Made by a program: the position numbers and the translations under genes. Positions 46,682 to 56,337 of a DNA stretch of 64,000 bases are shown piece after piece. Within the stretch, counting starts at the first letter, position 1, and every line of letters begins with the position of its first letter. The notes under the pieces are model-generated. The model made no database searches. It saw only the letters and a list, made by a program, of their open reading frames with translations, and was not told the DNA's origin. The stretch is taken from contig NZ_JAPPRC010000004.1 of assembly GCF_026672425.1 (NCBI RefSeq), positions 124,001 to 188,000 on the forward strand. Reading direction: 5' to 3'. The DNA comes from Pannonibacter sp. SL95. GTDB lineage: Bacteria > Pseudomonadota > Alphaproteobacteria > Rhizobiales > Stappiaceae.

Positions 46682-47533
46682 TCAGCGGGCGAAGACGATG
46701 GTCTTGTTGCCAACGATCATCACCCGGTTTTCCAGGTGATACTTGACCGCCCTTGCCAGCACGCGGGCCTCGATATCGCGGCCACGCGCCACGAAATCAT
46801 TGGCTGAGAGCGAATGATTCACGCGCTCGGCATCCTGCTCGATGATCGGACCCTCGTCGAGGTCGGCGGTGACGTAATGCGCTGTCGCACCAATCATCTT
46901 CACCCCACGCTCATGTGCCTGGTGATAGGGCCGCGCGCCCTTGAAGCTCGGCAGGAACGAGTGATGGATGTTGATGACCTTGCCGAAGAGGCGCTTTGAC
47001 AGGCTGTCGGACAGGACCTGCATGTAGCGGGCCAGAACGACAAGATCCGCTCCCGTTTCCTTGACCAGCGCCAGCAGCTTCTCTTCCTGCTGCGCCTTGT
47101 TTTCCTTGTTCACCGGCCAGTAGTGGAAGGGAATGCCCTCGATATCGGCAGTCCGGCGGCTGTCTTCATGGTTGGAAACAATCGCAACGACGTCTGCATC
47201 CATCCAGCCCACGCGCATCTGGTAGAGAATATGCAGCATGGCATGGTCGAACTTCGACACCATGATGATGATTTTCTTGCGTTGCGACTGGTCCGTCAGC
47301 TCGGTCTTCATGTCGAACCGGGCGATGGCCGGTGCCAGAGCCTTGGAGATCGCGTCCTTCGTCAGCGTATCAGGCGCCAAAAAGGCAATGCGCATGAAGA
47401 AGCGGTTGGTGACCTGATCCCAGAACTGATCGCTCTCGGCAATGTTGGCCCCCATGTCGGCAAGCTCCGTGGTCACCGCCGCAACGATGCCCGGCCGATC
47501 CTCACAGGACAGGGTGAATACAAAGGATTTCAT
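46682..47533 (-). CDS. purU: Formyltetrahydrofolate deformylase
   Basis: Hydrolyses 10-formyltetrahydrofolate to formate and tetrahydrofolate, balancing one-carbon pools. The 283-residue protein has an N-terminal ACT domain (FTLSCEDRPGIVAAVTTELA) and a formyltransferase-like domain. IIIMVSKFDHAMLHILY, VSNHEDSRRTADIEGIPFHY, VLARYMQVLSD, and the catalytic asparagine, histidine and aspartate in VINIHHSFLPSFKGARPY and DLDEGPIIEQD are present. The ATG at 47533 is preferred. A TTG two codons upstream has better spacing from GGGA. Confidence 0.95.
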   Translation of the reverse strand: MKSFVFTLSCEDRPGIVAAVTTELADMGANIAESDQFWDQVTNRFFMRIAFLAPDTLTKDAISKALAPAIARFDMKTELTDQSQRKKIIIMVSKFDHAMLHILYQMRVGWMDADVVAIVSNHEDSRRTADIEGIPFHYWPVNKENKAQQEEKLLALVKETGADLVVLARYMQVLSDSLSKRLFGKVINIHHSFLPSFKGARPYHQAHERGVKMIGATAHYVTADLDEGPIIEQDAERVNHSLSANDFVARGRDIEARVLARAVKYHLENRVMIVGNKTIVFAR

Positions 47534-47539
47534 CGACAA

Positions 47540-47976
47540 GGCGGGTCCCTTTCGGTTCGTGGGGGCGTGTCTTTTAGCACAGCGGCAACCGGATAAAAGC
47601 CGAAGTCTGGCGGCGGAGCGCCGCAGCCCAATCCAGGAGCGTCATGGCTTCCAGACATAGTCTTGCCTTTGGCCATCCCTCCTCGCCCAAGGGAATCCGC
47701 CACCGTTCCCCTGATTTGCGACATGGCCAACCAGAGTGGAGCGTCTGCCTCGCCGGCCGCACCCCCCTGTTAAAAACATCACCAGTCAAATTTTCGATAT
47801 TCGCCTGCATGACGTCGCCGATTATTTCGAACAAAGCAAAAGCTAACTCCGAGTTGCTTCATTAACACTCAGAATAGCGCAAGTTAACTGACGATTTACC
47901 GCATCCTGCAACGTCAGAAAGATTTCGTTAACCATTTGAGGAACACTTATTAAGTGCATTACGGAGTCGATTCGCC
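47540..47976. other. Gene-free region between purU and the Cache/chemoreceptor pair
   Basis: No convincing coding region in 437 bases. Small frames on both strands lack family resemblance and ribosome sites. The right half is AT-rich and holds TTAACCAT at 47928-47935, which matches half of a CtrA site, just before the Cache gene. It probably carries the divergent promoters of purU and the Cache/chemoreceptor operon. A small RNA cannot be ruled out. Confidence 0.45.
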
Positions 47977-48549
47977 ATGAGGTATCTGACCTTCGCTTTC
48001 GTTGTCCTGTGCATTGCGTACCCCAAATTCCTGTCTGCAAACGAGTTTCAGTCAGAACTTGAAGCACTGGCGAACAGCCGCGTCCTTTCGCTCGCTGCAG
48101 CGCCTGAGGTCATTTCGGCCCTGATCGAGCACAACCAGGCACATGCAGGCCTGGACCAGGACGGGATCGACAAGCTGGACAAGGCTTGGAGATCCGAAGT
48201 CGCCTCGATCGATCAACCGACAATCGACGCGGTCATGGATAATCCGCTGTCGAGATTTCTTATCGCCCAGCAAGACGCCAGCGGCGGTCTGTTCACGGAA
48301 ATCATCGTCATGGACGCAAGAGGGCTGAATGTCGGCCAGAGCGAACTGACAACCGACCTGTGGCAGGGGGATGAAGACAAATGGACCGAGACCTTCGCCA
48401 AAGGCCCGGGCTCCCTGCACATCAGCGACATCGTTCAGGATGAATCGACCCAGGTCGTACAAAGCCAGATCAGCATGCCTGTTATCGATCCGGGAACAGG
48501 CAAGCCGATCGGGGCCGTCACGGTTGGCGTGAACATCGAGCGACTTTGA
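47977..48549 (+). CDS. Secreted stand-alone PDC/Cache-like sensor protein
   Basis: A 190-residue protein with a signal peptide (YLTFAFVVLCIAYPKFLSA) and a single mature domain. The C-terminal half has a PAS/Cache-like strand pattern: FTEIIVMDARGLNVGQSE, DLWQGDEDKWTETFAKG, then ISMPVIDPGTGKPIGAVTVG and VNIERL, the usual ending of a PDC domain before a membrane helix. Here no helix or signalling domain follows, so the protein should be free in the periplasm. It lies 41 bases upstream of the PilZ-tailed chemoreceptor and is probably in the same operon. A role as a ligand-binding partner of that receptor is inference. Confidence 0.78.
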   Translation: MRYLTFAFVVLCIAYPKFLSANEFQSELEALANSRVLSLAAAPEVISALIEHNQAHAGLDQDGIDKLDKAWRSEVASIDQPTIDAVMDNPLSRFLIAQQDASGGLFTEIIVMDARGLNVGQSELTTDLWQGDEDKWTETFAKGPGSLHISDIVQDESTQVVQSQISMPVIDPGTGKPIGAVTVGVNIERL

Positions 48550-48590
48550 CCGGGCACAGCCCGGCGTGATCCTCCAGGAAGGTGGAACAC

Positions 48591-50966
48591 ATGCGGATTT
48601 CCAGAAAGCTTCCAGCGATGATGATCGCGCTTGGCCTGCTCTGCTCGGCCGGCGTCGGCGTCGCCAGTTACTTCTCGGCTGCCAGTATGATGCTGACCGA
48701 AGGCGAGGAACGGCTATCTGCCCTTGCTGAGGGTGAGGCATCCGAAGTCGAGGCGTTCTACAGCAGTGTCACGTCCGAGGTGACGGCGTTTGCTGACAGC
48801 TCCACCGCTCTGGCCGCCTTCCGCGGCATGCGGGATGGCTGGTCCAAATACGGATCCGAGGCACCATCCGTGCTGCAAGCGAAATATGTCGCCGCCAATC
48901 CCCATGCCGCCGAAGCGCGCGATGCGCTGGTGAAAGCAGGGCACAAGCCTTACGACATCGCCCACAAGACATTCCATCCTGTTTTCCGCCGGTTGGCGCA
49001 GAATTCAGGGTTCGGCGACATCTTCCTGATCTCGCCCGAGGGCAAGGTCATCTATTCGCTCAAGAAACGGGATGATTTTACCGCTGACTTGCGGTCGCCC
49101 GCATGGTCTGCTTCGCCGCTCGCCCGAGCCTTCGAACTGGCAGCAGCGGGAAAGCCGGATGAAGCCTTTATCGAAGATGCAGCCCTTCACCCGGCGCGGG
49201 GCCAGAACCCGACCGGGTACATCGCCACGCCGATTTCGATCGGGCGCAAGTCAATCGGCGTGATGGCGGTCGAAATGCCATTCGGCCGCCTGGACGCCAT
49301 GCTGGGGCACTACGACGGTCTGGGCGACACCGGCAACATCTTCCTCGTCAACGACAAGGGCGAGGCACAGAACGACAGCAATCGCACGCCTTCGGCAAGC
49401 GAGCGGATGACCGCGGTCATCAGCCCGGAGCACATCAACGAGTCATTGTCGGGCGGCGAGACCCTGCATCAGATCTCGGATCCTGAAAACGGTGACCGTG
49501 ACGCGGTCATCGAACCAGTCGAGATCGCCGGAAAACGCTACGCGATCATGATCGTCCAGAATGTCGACGAGTTGCTTCATCCGCTGGTCGGTCTGCGCAA
49601 TTGGGCGATACTCATCTGCGTCATCGGTGGCCTGTCAACGGCAGCCGTCGCTGTCCTGTTCTCCGGCCGACTGGCGCGCAGGATCCGCCGTTTGTCCAGT
49701 TCCATGGCCGATCTCGCCTCCGGCAAGGTGGACGTGACATTGCCCGAGGATCGCCGCTCGGACGAAATCGACGACATGACCCGTTCAGTCATCGTCTTCA
49801 AGGACAACCTGATCCGCCGCGCCGAGCTGGAAGAAGGCGCAAAGGTGGAGCGGGAAAAGGAACGGCACCGTCAGGCGCATGTGGAATCGATCATCCTGAA
49901 ATTCAGGGAACTGATCGGCGAGATGGTTCGCAAGGTCGAGAGCCGGACCGGAAGCCTGACCATCAGTGCAGGCAACATGAACCGCGTTGCACTGGACGCC
50001 GCGCAGCAGGCGAACTCAGCCAGCCACGCGTCCGCCCATTCTTCCGAGAACGTTCAGACCGTTGCAGCGGCAGCGGAGGAACTGACAACGGCCATCTCCG
50101 AAATCCTCAACCAGTCCGCCCGCGCGGGGGACATTGTGTCGACGACAACCACTGTCGCGAAAGACACCAACCAGGAAGTCGCCAGCTTGGACGAAGCCGC
50201 CGAGAAGATCGGCGCCGTGGTCGGCATGATCCGCGAGATCGCGGAACAGACCAATCTCCTGGCACTCAATGCCACCATCGAGGCCGCTCGGGCCGGATCG
50301 GCCGGAAAGGGCTTCGCCGTCGTCGCCGCGGAAGTGAAGGCGCTGTCGGATCAGACCGCGCGAGCGACGGAACAGATTGCGCTGCAGATTACCGGTGTGC
50401 AGCGCCTGACAAAAAACGCGATCGGCTCCATTCGCCGCATCTCGGAACAAATCGAAAATGTGCACGTGGTCACCGGAGCCATCACCTCAGCCGTGGGAGA
50501 GCAACGCAAGGCGACGCAGGAAATCACCCAGAGCATTGCGCTCGCGGCAAGCGGGTCAAGCGAAGTGGTCACCAACGTGGCTCAGGTTTCCGAAGCCATC
50601 CAGGTGACCCTTCGCGAGGCCGGATCCGTCGACAAGGTCAGCGGCGAGGTCAAGGACGTGTCCAACGACCTTATGCAGGCCGTCGATGACTTCCTGACCG
50701 AGATGCAGAAGGACGTGGCCGAACGCCGCAAGGCGCTTCGGGTGCAGGCCGGCGAGGAAACGGTGACGGTGGACAGCCAGCGCGGTACGTTCGAAGCCGA
50801 AGTGCGCGATGAATCGCCCGTCGGGCTTGGTCTCTACCCTGCTCCCGGTCTGGTTCCCGGGCTTACAGTCACCATTCGCCGGGCTTCGGGGCGGCGGCAA
50901 ACGGGACGTGTGGCCTGGTCATCGGACAAGGGCGTCGGAATTTCCGATCTCGCTGATCTGGCCTGA
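48591..50966 (+). CDS. Chemoreceptor with Cache sensor and C-terminal PilZ domain
   Basis: A 791-residue inner-membrane receptor with two signal inputs. First membrane helix about 8-30, double-Cache-like periplasmic region to about 335, second helix near 340-360, HAMP, then the signalling coiled coil ([35 protein letters not shown]). The last 82 residues form a short PilZ domain, with RKALR (R713, R717) as the RxxxR motif and DESPVG (D740, S742, G745) as DxSxxG, both needed to bind c-di-GMP. Azospirillum brasilense Tlp1 has the same design. The ATG at 48591 follows AGGAAGGTG. It is preceded by the secreted Cache-like protein. Confidence 0.92.
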   Translation: MRISRKLPAMMIALGLLCSAGVGVASYFSAASMMLTEGEERLSALAEGEASEVEAFYSSVTSEVTAFADSSTALAAFRGMRDGWSKYGSEAPSVLQAKYVAANPHAAEARDALVKAGHKPYDIAHKTFHPVFRRLAQNSGFGDIFLISPEGKVIYSLKKRDDFTADLRSPAWSASPLARAFELAAAGKPDEAFIEDAALHPARGQNPTGYIATPISIGRKSIGVMAVEMPFGRLDAMLGHYDGLGDTGNIFLVNDKGEAQNDSNRTPSASERMTAVISPEHINESLSGGETLHQISDPENGDRDAVIEPVEIAGKRYAIMIVQNVDELLHPLVGLRNWAILICVIGGLSTAAVAVLFSGRLARRIRRLSSSMADLASGKVDVTLPEDRRSDEIDDMTRSVIVFKDNLIRRAELEEGAKVEREKERHRQAHVESIILKFRELIGEMVRKVESRTGSLTISAGNMNRVALDAAQQANSASHASAHSSENVQTVAAAAEELTTAISEILNQSARAGDIVSTTTTVAKDTNQEVASLDEAAEKIGAVVGMIREIAEQTNLLALNATIEAARAGSAGKGFAVVAAEVKALSDQTARATEQIALQITGVQRLTKNAIGSIRRISEQIENVHVVTGAITSAVGEQRKATQEITQSIALAASGSSEVVTNVAQVSEAIQVTLREAGSVDKVSGEVKDVSNDLMQAVDDFLTEMQKDVAERRKALRVQAGEETVTVDSQRGTFEAEVRDESPVGLGLYPAPGLVPGLTVTIRRASGRRQTGRVAWSSDKGVGISDLADLA

Positions 50967-50999
50967 GCAAGAGCAATCCCTGATCACTTTCGCGCCAAG

Positions 51000-51035
51000 G
51001 GCGGCCTGTCGCATTGACGACGGGCCGCCGGTTTC
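51000..51035 (+). terminator. Possible terminator after the PilZ chemoreceptor
   Basis: GGCGGCC (51000-51006) pairs with GGCCGCC (51023-51029) around a 16-base loop, followed by GGTTTCGTCTT. The T tract is interrupted. Confidence 0.4.
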
Positions 51036-51079
51036 GTCTTGTCATTCGATCCCGTTCTGGGATCGAAAGGACTTGGAAC

Positions 51080-51943
51080 ATGCAGGAACTGGTGCTGGGT
51101 CACGAACAGACCTTGCGGCTCTCCGCCTTTCTGGGCGTCCTGATCGCGATGGCACTGTGGGAGCTCGCGTCCCCCCGCCGCCGGCTCGAGGCTCCTCGCG
51201 TGCTGCGCTGGTCCAACAACCTGTTGCTCGTCGGTCTGGACACGGTGATTGTCCGCTTGGCTTTCCCGGTTCTCGCAGTTGGTCTCGCCCTGAAGGCGGA
51301 GGCTGGCGGATGGGGCCTGTTCAACGCGCTCGACGTGCCGGGCTGGATTGCTTTTGTCCTCAGCGTCGTGTTGCTGGATCTGGTGATCTATCTGCAGCAC
51401 GTGCTGTTTCACTTCGTGCCAGGCCTGTGGCGTCTGCACCGGGTGCATCATGCGGACCTCGACATTGATGTGACCACTGGCCTGCGGTTCCATCCGGTCG
51501 AGATCCTGTTGTCGATGGTCTTGAAACTTGGTGCCGTGGCAGCGCTCGGAGCGCCTGCCGCAGCCGTTCTGGTGTTCGAGGTGCTGCTCAACGCCTGCGC
51601 GATGTTCAACCACTCGAACATCCGGCTGCCCGCAAGCGTCGATCGCGTCCTGCGGCTGTTCCTGGTCACGCCGGACATGCACCGGGTCCACCATTCCGTG
51701 ATCCCGCGCGAGACGAACTCGAACTTCGGCTTCTCCCTGTCGTGGTGGGACCGGTTGCTCGGCACCTATATCGCGCAGCCGGCTGAGGGACATGAGGGCA
51801 TGCGCATCGGCATCCCGCAGTTCCGCACCCGCCGCGATCTCTGGCTGGACCGGATGCTGTGGCAGCCCCTGCGTGGCCCCGCCTATGGCTCCCCCCGCGG
51901 CACCGACGACACGGGCACGGCCAGGACAAAACCGGAGGCCTGA
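51080..51943 (+). CDS. Fatty acid hydroxylase / sterol desaturase family protein
   Basis: A 287-residue di-iron membrane oxygenase of the FA_hydroxylase superfamily. Four or so membrane helices surround histidine clusters HVLFH, HRVHHADLDID, an isolated histidine in FNHSN, and MHRVHHSVIPRETNSNFGF, the order typical of the superfamily. The C-terminal SLSWWDRLLGTY follows the last box. The ATG at 51080 has AAAGGA nine bases upstream. Substrate is unknown. Related proteins hydroxylate fatty acids, carotenoids or hopanoids. It is convergent with the mde genes. Confidence 0.87.
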   Translation: MQELVLGHEQTLRLSAFLGVLIAMALWELASPRRRLEAPRVLRWSNNLLLVGLDTVIVRLAFPVLAVGLALKAEAGGWGLFNALDVPGWIAFVLSVVLLDLVIYLQHVLFHFVPGLWRLHRVHHADLDIDVTTGLRFHPVEILLSMVLKLGAVAALGAPAAAVLVFEVLLNACAMFNHSNIRLPASVDRVLRLFLVTPDMHRVHHSVIPRETNSNFGFSLSWWDRLLGTYIAQPAEGHEGMRIGIPQFRTRRDLWLDRMLWQPLRGPAYGSPRGTDDTGTARTKPEA

Positions 51944-51974
51944 GGCCTCCGGTCGGGTTTCAATCAGCGGGAAA

Positions 51975-54342
51975 TCACGCGCGAAGCTGGATCGGTCGCC
52001 CCTGCGTGATCCGTGCGGCAGCAGCCACGATGGCATCCGCATCGATGCCGAAATGCCGGTAGAGATCGGCAATCGTGCCGGTCTGGCCGAAATGCTCGAC
52101 CCCGAGCGGGATGGTCCGGTGACCAGCCACCGCGCCGAGCCAGGACAGCGTCGCCGGATGGCCGTCGATCACGGTGATCAGCGTGCAATGCGGCGGCAGC
52201 TGGCCCATCAGCCGTTCGGCAAGGCTCGTCGCCGTCTCATGGCCCCGGGCCCGCGCCCGCCGCGCCGCCGTCCAGCCGGGCGTTGAGCCGGTCGGCGGAG
52301 GTGACCGCCAGCACGCCGATGTCACGCCGCGCGCCCATCATGCGGCCGGCCGCCTCGATGGCCTCGGTTGCCACCGTGCCCTGATAGGCAATGACGACTT
52401 CGGCATTCGGGCCCGGCTCGCGCAGCCAGTAGGCGCCGTCGATGACGCCCTGCTTGAACCCCGGATCCGGCCGGCGCAGCACCTGCTCGACCGGACGCGT
52501 CGACAGGCGTAGGTAGACTGAACCGCCGGTCTCCTCGCGCAGCCAGGTGCGCTCGTCCAGATCGCCCTTGCCTTCGCGCTGCATGTAGTCGAAGGCCCAG
52601 TCCATGATGATCGCAAGTTCGTCCAGATAGGCCGGCTCGAAACTGGCAAGGCCATCCTGCGACATGCCGATCAGCGGTGTGCCGATGGACTGGTGCGCCC
52701 CGCCCTCCGGTGCCAGCGTGACACCGGACGGCGTGCCGACCAGCAGGAAGCGGGCATCCTGGTAACAGGCATAATTCAGGGCATCGAGACCACGCACGAC
52801 GAAGGGATCGTAGACGGTGCCAACCGGGATCAGGCGCTCGCCGAACAGACTGTGCGACAGCCCCGCCGCCCCCAGCATCAGCATCAGGTTCATCTCGGCA
52901 ATGCCGAGTTCGATGTGCTGGCCCTGCGGCGAGAAGGCCCACTTCTGCGCTGACGGAATGCGCTCGTCGCGGAACGTGTCGCCACGTGGATCACGGGCGA
53001 ACAGCCCGCGCCGGTTGACCCAGCCGCCGAGATTGGTCGAGACGGTCACGTCCGGCGAGGTGGTGACGATGCGGTCGGCGAGCGGGCCACCCGCGCGCGC
53101 GATCTCGTCCATGATCTTGCCGAAGCCGGCTTGCGTGGACAGCATCTTGTCGGACAGCGCCACGACTCCCGGGGCCGGCAGGGTCTCGGCGGTGTAACGC
53201 CGGCGGCCCCGGGCAAAGAACGGCACCGTGCCGAGGAAGGCCTTCAGCCCGGCTACATCCTCGACGGCGGCAAAGGGCTCCCACTCCGCGCCGTGCGGCA
53301 CGCCCATGCGGCCGCGGAATTCTTCCATCTGCGTCGGCGTCATCAGGCCGGCGTGGTTGTCCTTGTGCCCAGCCAGCGGCGTGCCCCAGCCCTTGATCGT
53401 GTAGGCAAGGAACACGGTCGGCCGCTCGTCCTGCGCACTGTCGAAGGCGTCCTTCAGCGTGTCGAGGCAGTGGCCGCCGAGGTTTTCCATCAAGGCGGCA
53501 AGCTCTGCATCCGAGCGGCGGTCGATGAGCGCGGAGACAACCCCCTGATCGCCGAGATCCGCCATCAGCCGCTCGCGCCAGGCAGCCCCGCCGCGGAAGG
53601 TCAGCGCGGAGTAGAGCGCATTCGGGCAGGCGTCGATCCAGGCACGCAGCTTGTCGCCGCCAGGCTCGGCGAAGGCGGCCCGCTGCAGCGCGCCGTGCTT
53701 CAGGCGCAGCACGCGCCAGCCGAAGGCGTCGAAGATCTGCTCCATGTGAGCCCACAGGCCCTCGCGGACGACGCCGTCAAGGCTCTGGCGGTTGTAGTCG
53801 ATGATCCACCAGACATTGCGGACCTCGTGCTTCCAGCCTTCCTGCAGCGCCTCGTAGATGTTGCCTTCATCCAGCTCGGCGTCGCCGATCAGCGCCACCA
53901 TGCGGCCCTTCGGCTGCTTCAGCCAGCCGTGGCCTTCGAGATAATCCTGCGTCATCGAGGCGAAGATCGGCAACGCCACACCGAGGCCGACCGAGCCGGT
54001 GGAGAAATCGACGTCATCCACGTCCTTGGTGCGCGAGGGATAGCTCTGCGCCCCGCCATAGGCGCGGAAATCCTGCAGCTTCTCCAGCGTCTGGTTGCCC
54101 ATGAGATACTGGATCGCATGCAACACCGGCGAGGCATGCGGCTTCACCGCCCCCCGGTCTTCCGGCTTCAGCGCATGGAAATACAGCGCGGTCATCAGCG
54201 ACACCATGGAGGCGGAGCTGGCCTGATGGCCGCCGACCTTCACATCGCCGTCGCCCTTGTCGCGCAGGTGGTTGGCGTTGTGCACCATCCAGCAGGCCAG
54301 CCACAAGAGCCGCTGCTCGATCACCTTCAACTGGTCCATCAT
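51975..54342 (-). pseudogene. mdeB: AceE-type 2-oxoacid dehydrogenase E1 / transketolase-like gene (mdeB-like), frameshifted near the 3' end
   Basis: A thiamine-diphosphate enzyme related to homodimeric pyruvate dehydrogenase E1. The main frame (52237-54342, 701 codons) has GGHQASSASMVSLMTALYFH, SYPSRTKDVDDVDFSTGSVG, and the TPP motif GDAELDEGNIYEALQEGW, with GIAEMNLMLMLGAAGL in the pyrimidine domain. It then runs into RLNARLDGGAAGAGPGP and stops. The next frame carries the missing family ending: GWTAARRARARGHE onwards, then LITVIDGHPATLSWLGAV, IPLGVEHFGQTGTIADLYRH and GIDADAIVAAA, ending at 51975. One extra base in the GGG at 52278-52280 (plus strand) explains the switch. It lies downstream of mdeA, as in Pseudomonas putida. 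It may be a real mutation, a sequencing error, or rarely programmed slippage. Confidence 0.82.
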
Positions 54343-54363
54343 CCTGTCTCCTCGCCACGAACC

Positions 54364-54377
54364 GTACCGTTCGGTAC
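54364..54377. promoter_or_regulatory. Short palindrome upstream of the mdeB-like gene
   Basis: GTACCG-TT-CGGTAC, six perfect pairs, 22 bases before the mdeB-like start in the 178-base gap after mdeA. It might be a regulator site or a small mRNA hairpin. Confidence 0.35.
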
Positions 54378-54520
54378 CGCTTCCAAGCCCAAGTCATGCC
54401 AGCATTTCACAGCAAGATGTTACCGGATCGCGCGCTCTTCAACGCCCGAACCGGAACACCATTTCGCAATTCTGCTGCCGAGAGGTTTTTCTTCACCGCT
54501 TGCAGCGAGGGGCAAGGAAA

Positions 54521-55726
54521 TCAGGCTGCCGCTGCGTCCCGGGCCGCCAGAGCGCTGTCCAGATCGCCGAGGATGTCGGCGACGTCCTCAAGTCCGACAG
54601 ACAGGCGGATCAGACCTTCCGCAATGCCATGCGCGGCCCGCTCTTCCGGCGTGTAGGTGGAATGGGTCATCGAGGCCGGATGCTGGATCAGGCTTTCGCA
54701 GTCACCGAGCGACACCGCACGCCGGATCATCATCAGGCGGTTCATGAGGGCGGAGCCGGCGGCAAAGCCACCTTTCAGTTCAAAGGCGATCATGCCGCCG
54801 AAGCCCGGCATCTGGCGGCGGGCCAGATCATGCTGCGCGAAGCTTTCGAGGCCCGGATAGTAAACCTTGGCCACCGACGGATGCGCCTCCAGGAACCGTG
54901 CCACCTCCATCGCGGACGCACAGTGGCGTTCCATCCTCAGCTTCAGCGTCTTGAGGCCACGCAGCACCAGATGGGCATTGAACGGCGCCATCACGGCCCC
55001 CGTCATGTCCTTCATCCCGACCAGACGGATCTGCTGGATGTCGGCCCCCGGACCCACCGCAATGCCGCCGATCAGATCGCCATGGCCGCCCATGTACTTG
55101 GTCGCCGAATGCACGACGATGTCGGCACCCAGCTCGATCGGGCGGGTCAGCACCGGCGTTGCATAGGTGTTGTCGACTACGGTGCGCGCACCCGCCTTGC
55201 GGGCAATGGCGGAGATGGCAGCGATGTCGACGAGCCGCATGTTCGGGTTCGCCGGCGTCTCGAAATAGACGATCTTCGTCTTGTCGCTGATCGCCGCTTC
55301 CAGATCGGACGGGCTCGTCAGGTCCACATGGGTGATGGTGATGCCGAAGCGGGCAAGGCCGTGGCGCAGGAAGGCAAAGGTGCAACCATAGAGCGTCTTG
55401 TCGGTGATGACCTCATCGCCCGGCGAGAGGAACGTCCACAGCACCGAGGTGATCGCGCCCATGCCGGAGGCCAGCGCAAGGCCAGCTTCCGCCCCCTCGA
55501 GCACGGCGCAGCGCCGCTCCAGCAGGTCGAGCGTCGGGTTGGAAATGCGCGAGTAGAAATAGCCGCCCTCACGGCCGGCGAAGATCGCAGCACCCTGCTC
55601 GGCGCTATCGAAGGCAAAGGTGGAGGTGAGATGCATCGGCGGCGTCAGCGCGCCCTCGTTCTCCATCGGGTCATAGCCGTGATGGATGGCGCGCGTTGCA
55701 AAGCCGGCGTTGGACTTCAGGGTCAT
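54521..55726 (-). CDS. mdeA: Methionine gamma-lyase
   Basis: PLP enzyme that splits methionine into methanethiol, ammonia and 2-oxobutyrate. The 401-residue product is strikingly like P. putida MdeA over its whole length: GFATRAIHHGYDP, GYFYSRISNPTLDLLE, LALASGMGAITSVLW, NTYATPVLTRPIELGAD and SLGDCESLIQHPASMTHSTY. Y113 and C115 in TLYGCTFAFL match the Y114 and C116 of the P. putida enzyme, and the cysteine separates gamma-lyases from cystathionine enzymes. K210 in HSATKYMGGHGD binds PLP. GGAGGAG lies 7 bases before the ATG at 55726. It is divergent from the Lrp-type regulator and upstream of the E1-like gene. Confidence 0.94.
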   Translation of the reverse strand: MTLKSNAGFATRAIHHGYDPMENEGALTPPMHLTSTFAFDSAEQGAAIFAGREGGYFYSRISNPTLDLLERRCAVLEGAEAGLALASGMGAITSVLWTFLSPGDEVITDKTLYGCTFAFLRHGLARFGITITHVDLTSPSDLEAAISDKTKIVYFETPANPNMRLVDIAAISAIARKAGARTVVDNTYATPVLTRPIELGADIVVHSATKYMGGHGDLIGGIAVGPGADIQQIRLVGMKDMTGAVMAPFNAHLVLRGLKTLKLRMERHCASAMEVARFLEAHPSVAKVYYPGLESFAQHDLARRQMPGFGGMIAFELKGGFAAGSALMNRLMMIRRAVSLGDCESLIQHPASMTHSTYTPEERAAHGIAEGLIRLSVGLEDVADILGDLDSALAARDAAAA

Positions 55727-55856
55727 GGGCAACTCCTCCAGATCAGATGATGCAAGGAGAGTACTGCTGACGGGCTGGCATGTGCTTTCAAGATATGCCA
55801 CGCTGGCGAACCATATTAGCAGATACTGCCAGAGTCAGCCAGAGCCACGACCATTG
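55727..55856. promoter_or_regulatory. mdeA-mdeR divergent control region
   Basis: This 130-bp gap holds both promoters. GGCAT (55777-55781) and ATGCC (55795-55799) form an inverted repeat with a 13-base AT-leaning centre, of a size compatible with an Lrp/AsnC site. Binding by the adjacent regulator is inference. Confidence 0.4.
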
Positions 55857-56315
55857 ATGCCACAACTGGATACCAAGGATCGCCAGATCATCCGTGCCTT
55901 GCAGGAGGACGGCCGCCTCACGAACCAGGACCTCGCCGAGAAGGTGAACCTTTCGCCCTCCCCCTGCCTGCGCCGGGTCCGCTTGCTGGAGGAGCGCGGG
56001 GTCATCACCGGCTATGCGGCCAAGGTTGATCCGGCGGCCTGCGGGCTGGAGATCACGGCTTTCATCCGCATTTCCCTGCAGCGGCACGAAGGCGCGAATG
56101 TCTCGGACTTCGAGGCCCGCATCCGCCGCATCCCGGAAATCCTCGCCTGCTATCTGATGACTGGTGAAGCCGACTACTTGCTGCGCGTCGTCGTCGCAGA
56201 CCTCAAGGCCTACGAGGCCTTCGTGCGCGACCAGCTGCACCACATCCCCGGCATCGCGTCGATCAACACGAGCCTTGTCTATGGCGTGGTCAAGGAAACC
56301 AGTGTGTTCCCTTGA
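55857..56315 (+). CDS. mdeR: Lrp/AsnC-family regulator, probable activator of methionine gamma-lyase
   Basis: A 152-residue regulator. The N-terminal helix-turn-helix is LDTKDRQIIRALQEDGRLTN, QDLAEKVNLSPSPCLRRVRL and LEERGVITGYAAKVDP. The C-terminal RAM domain binds amino acids (ISLQRHEGANVSDFEARIRR, CYLMTGEADYLLRVVVADL, HIPGIASINTSLVYGVVKET). The start ATG at 55857 is chosen because upstream codons are unlike the family. In P. putida, MdeR controls mdeAB. The same divergent layout here suggests response to methionine or a related amino acid. Confidence 0.88.
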   Translation: MPQLDTKDRQIIRALQEDGRLTNQDLAEKVNLSPSPCLRRVRLLEERGVITGYAAKVDPAACGLEITAFIRISLQRHEGANVSDFEARIRRIPEILACYLMTGEADYLLRVVVADLKAYEAFVRDQLHHIPGIASINTSLVYGVVKETSVFP

Positions 56316-56337
56316 CCACCGAACCGCAGCTGGCACC

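Noticed and set aside
47574-47865. Small frames on both strands between purU and the Cache gene
   Set aside because: They overlap each other and have neither a ribosome site nor a recognisable product.
53131-54747. 538-codon plus-strand frame across the mdeB-like gene
   Set aside because: No recognisable protein. The minus strand encodes a clear E1 enzyme and continues into the lyase gene.
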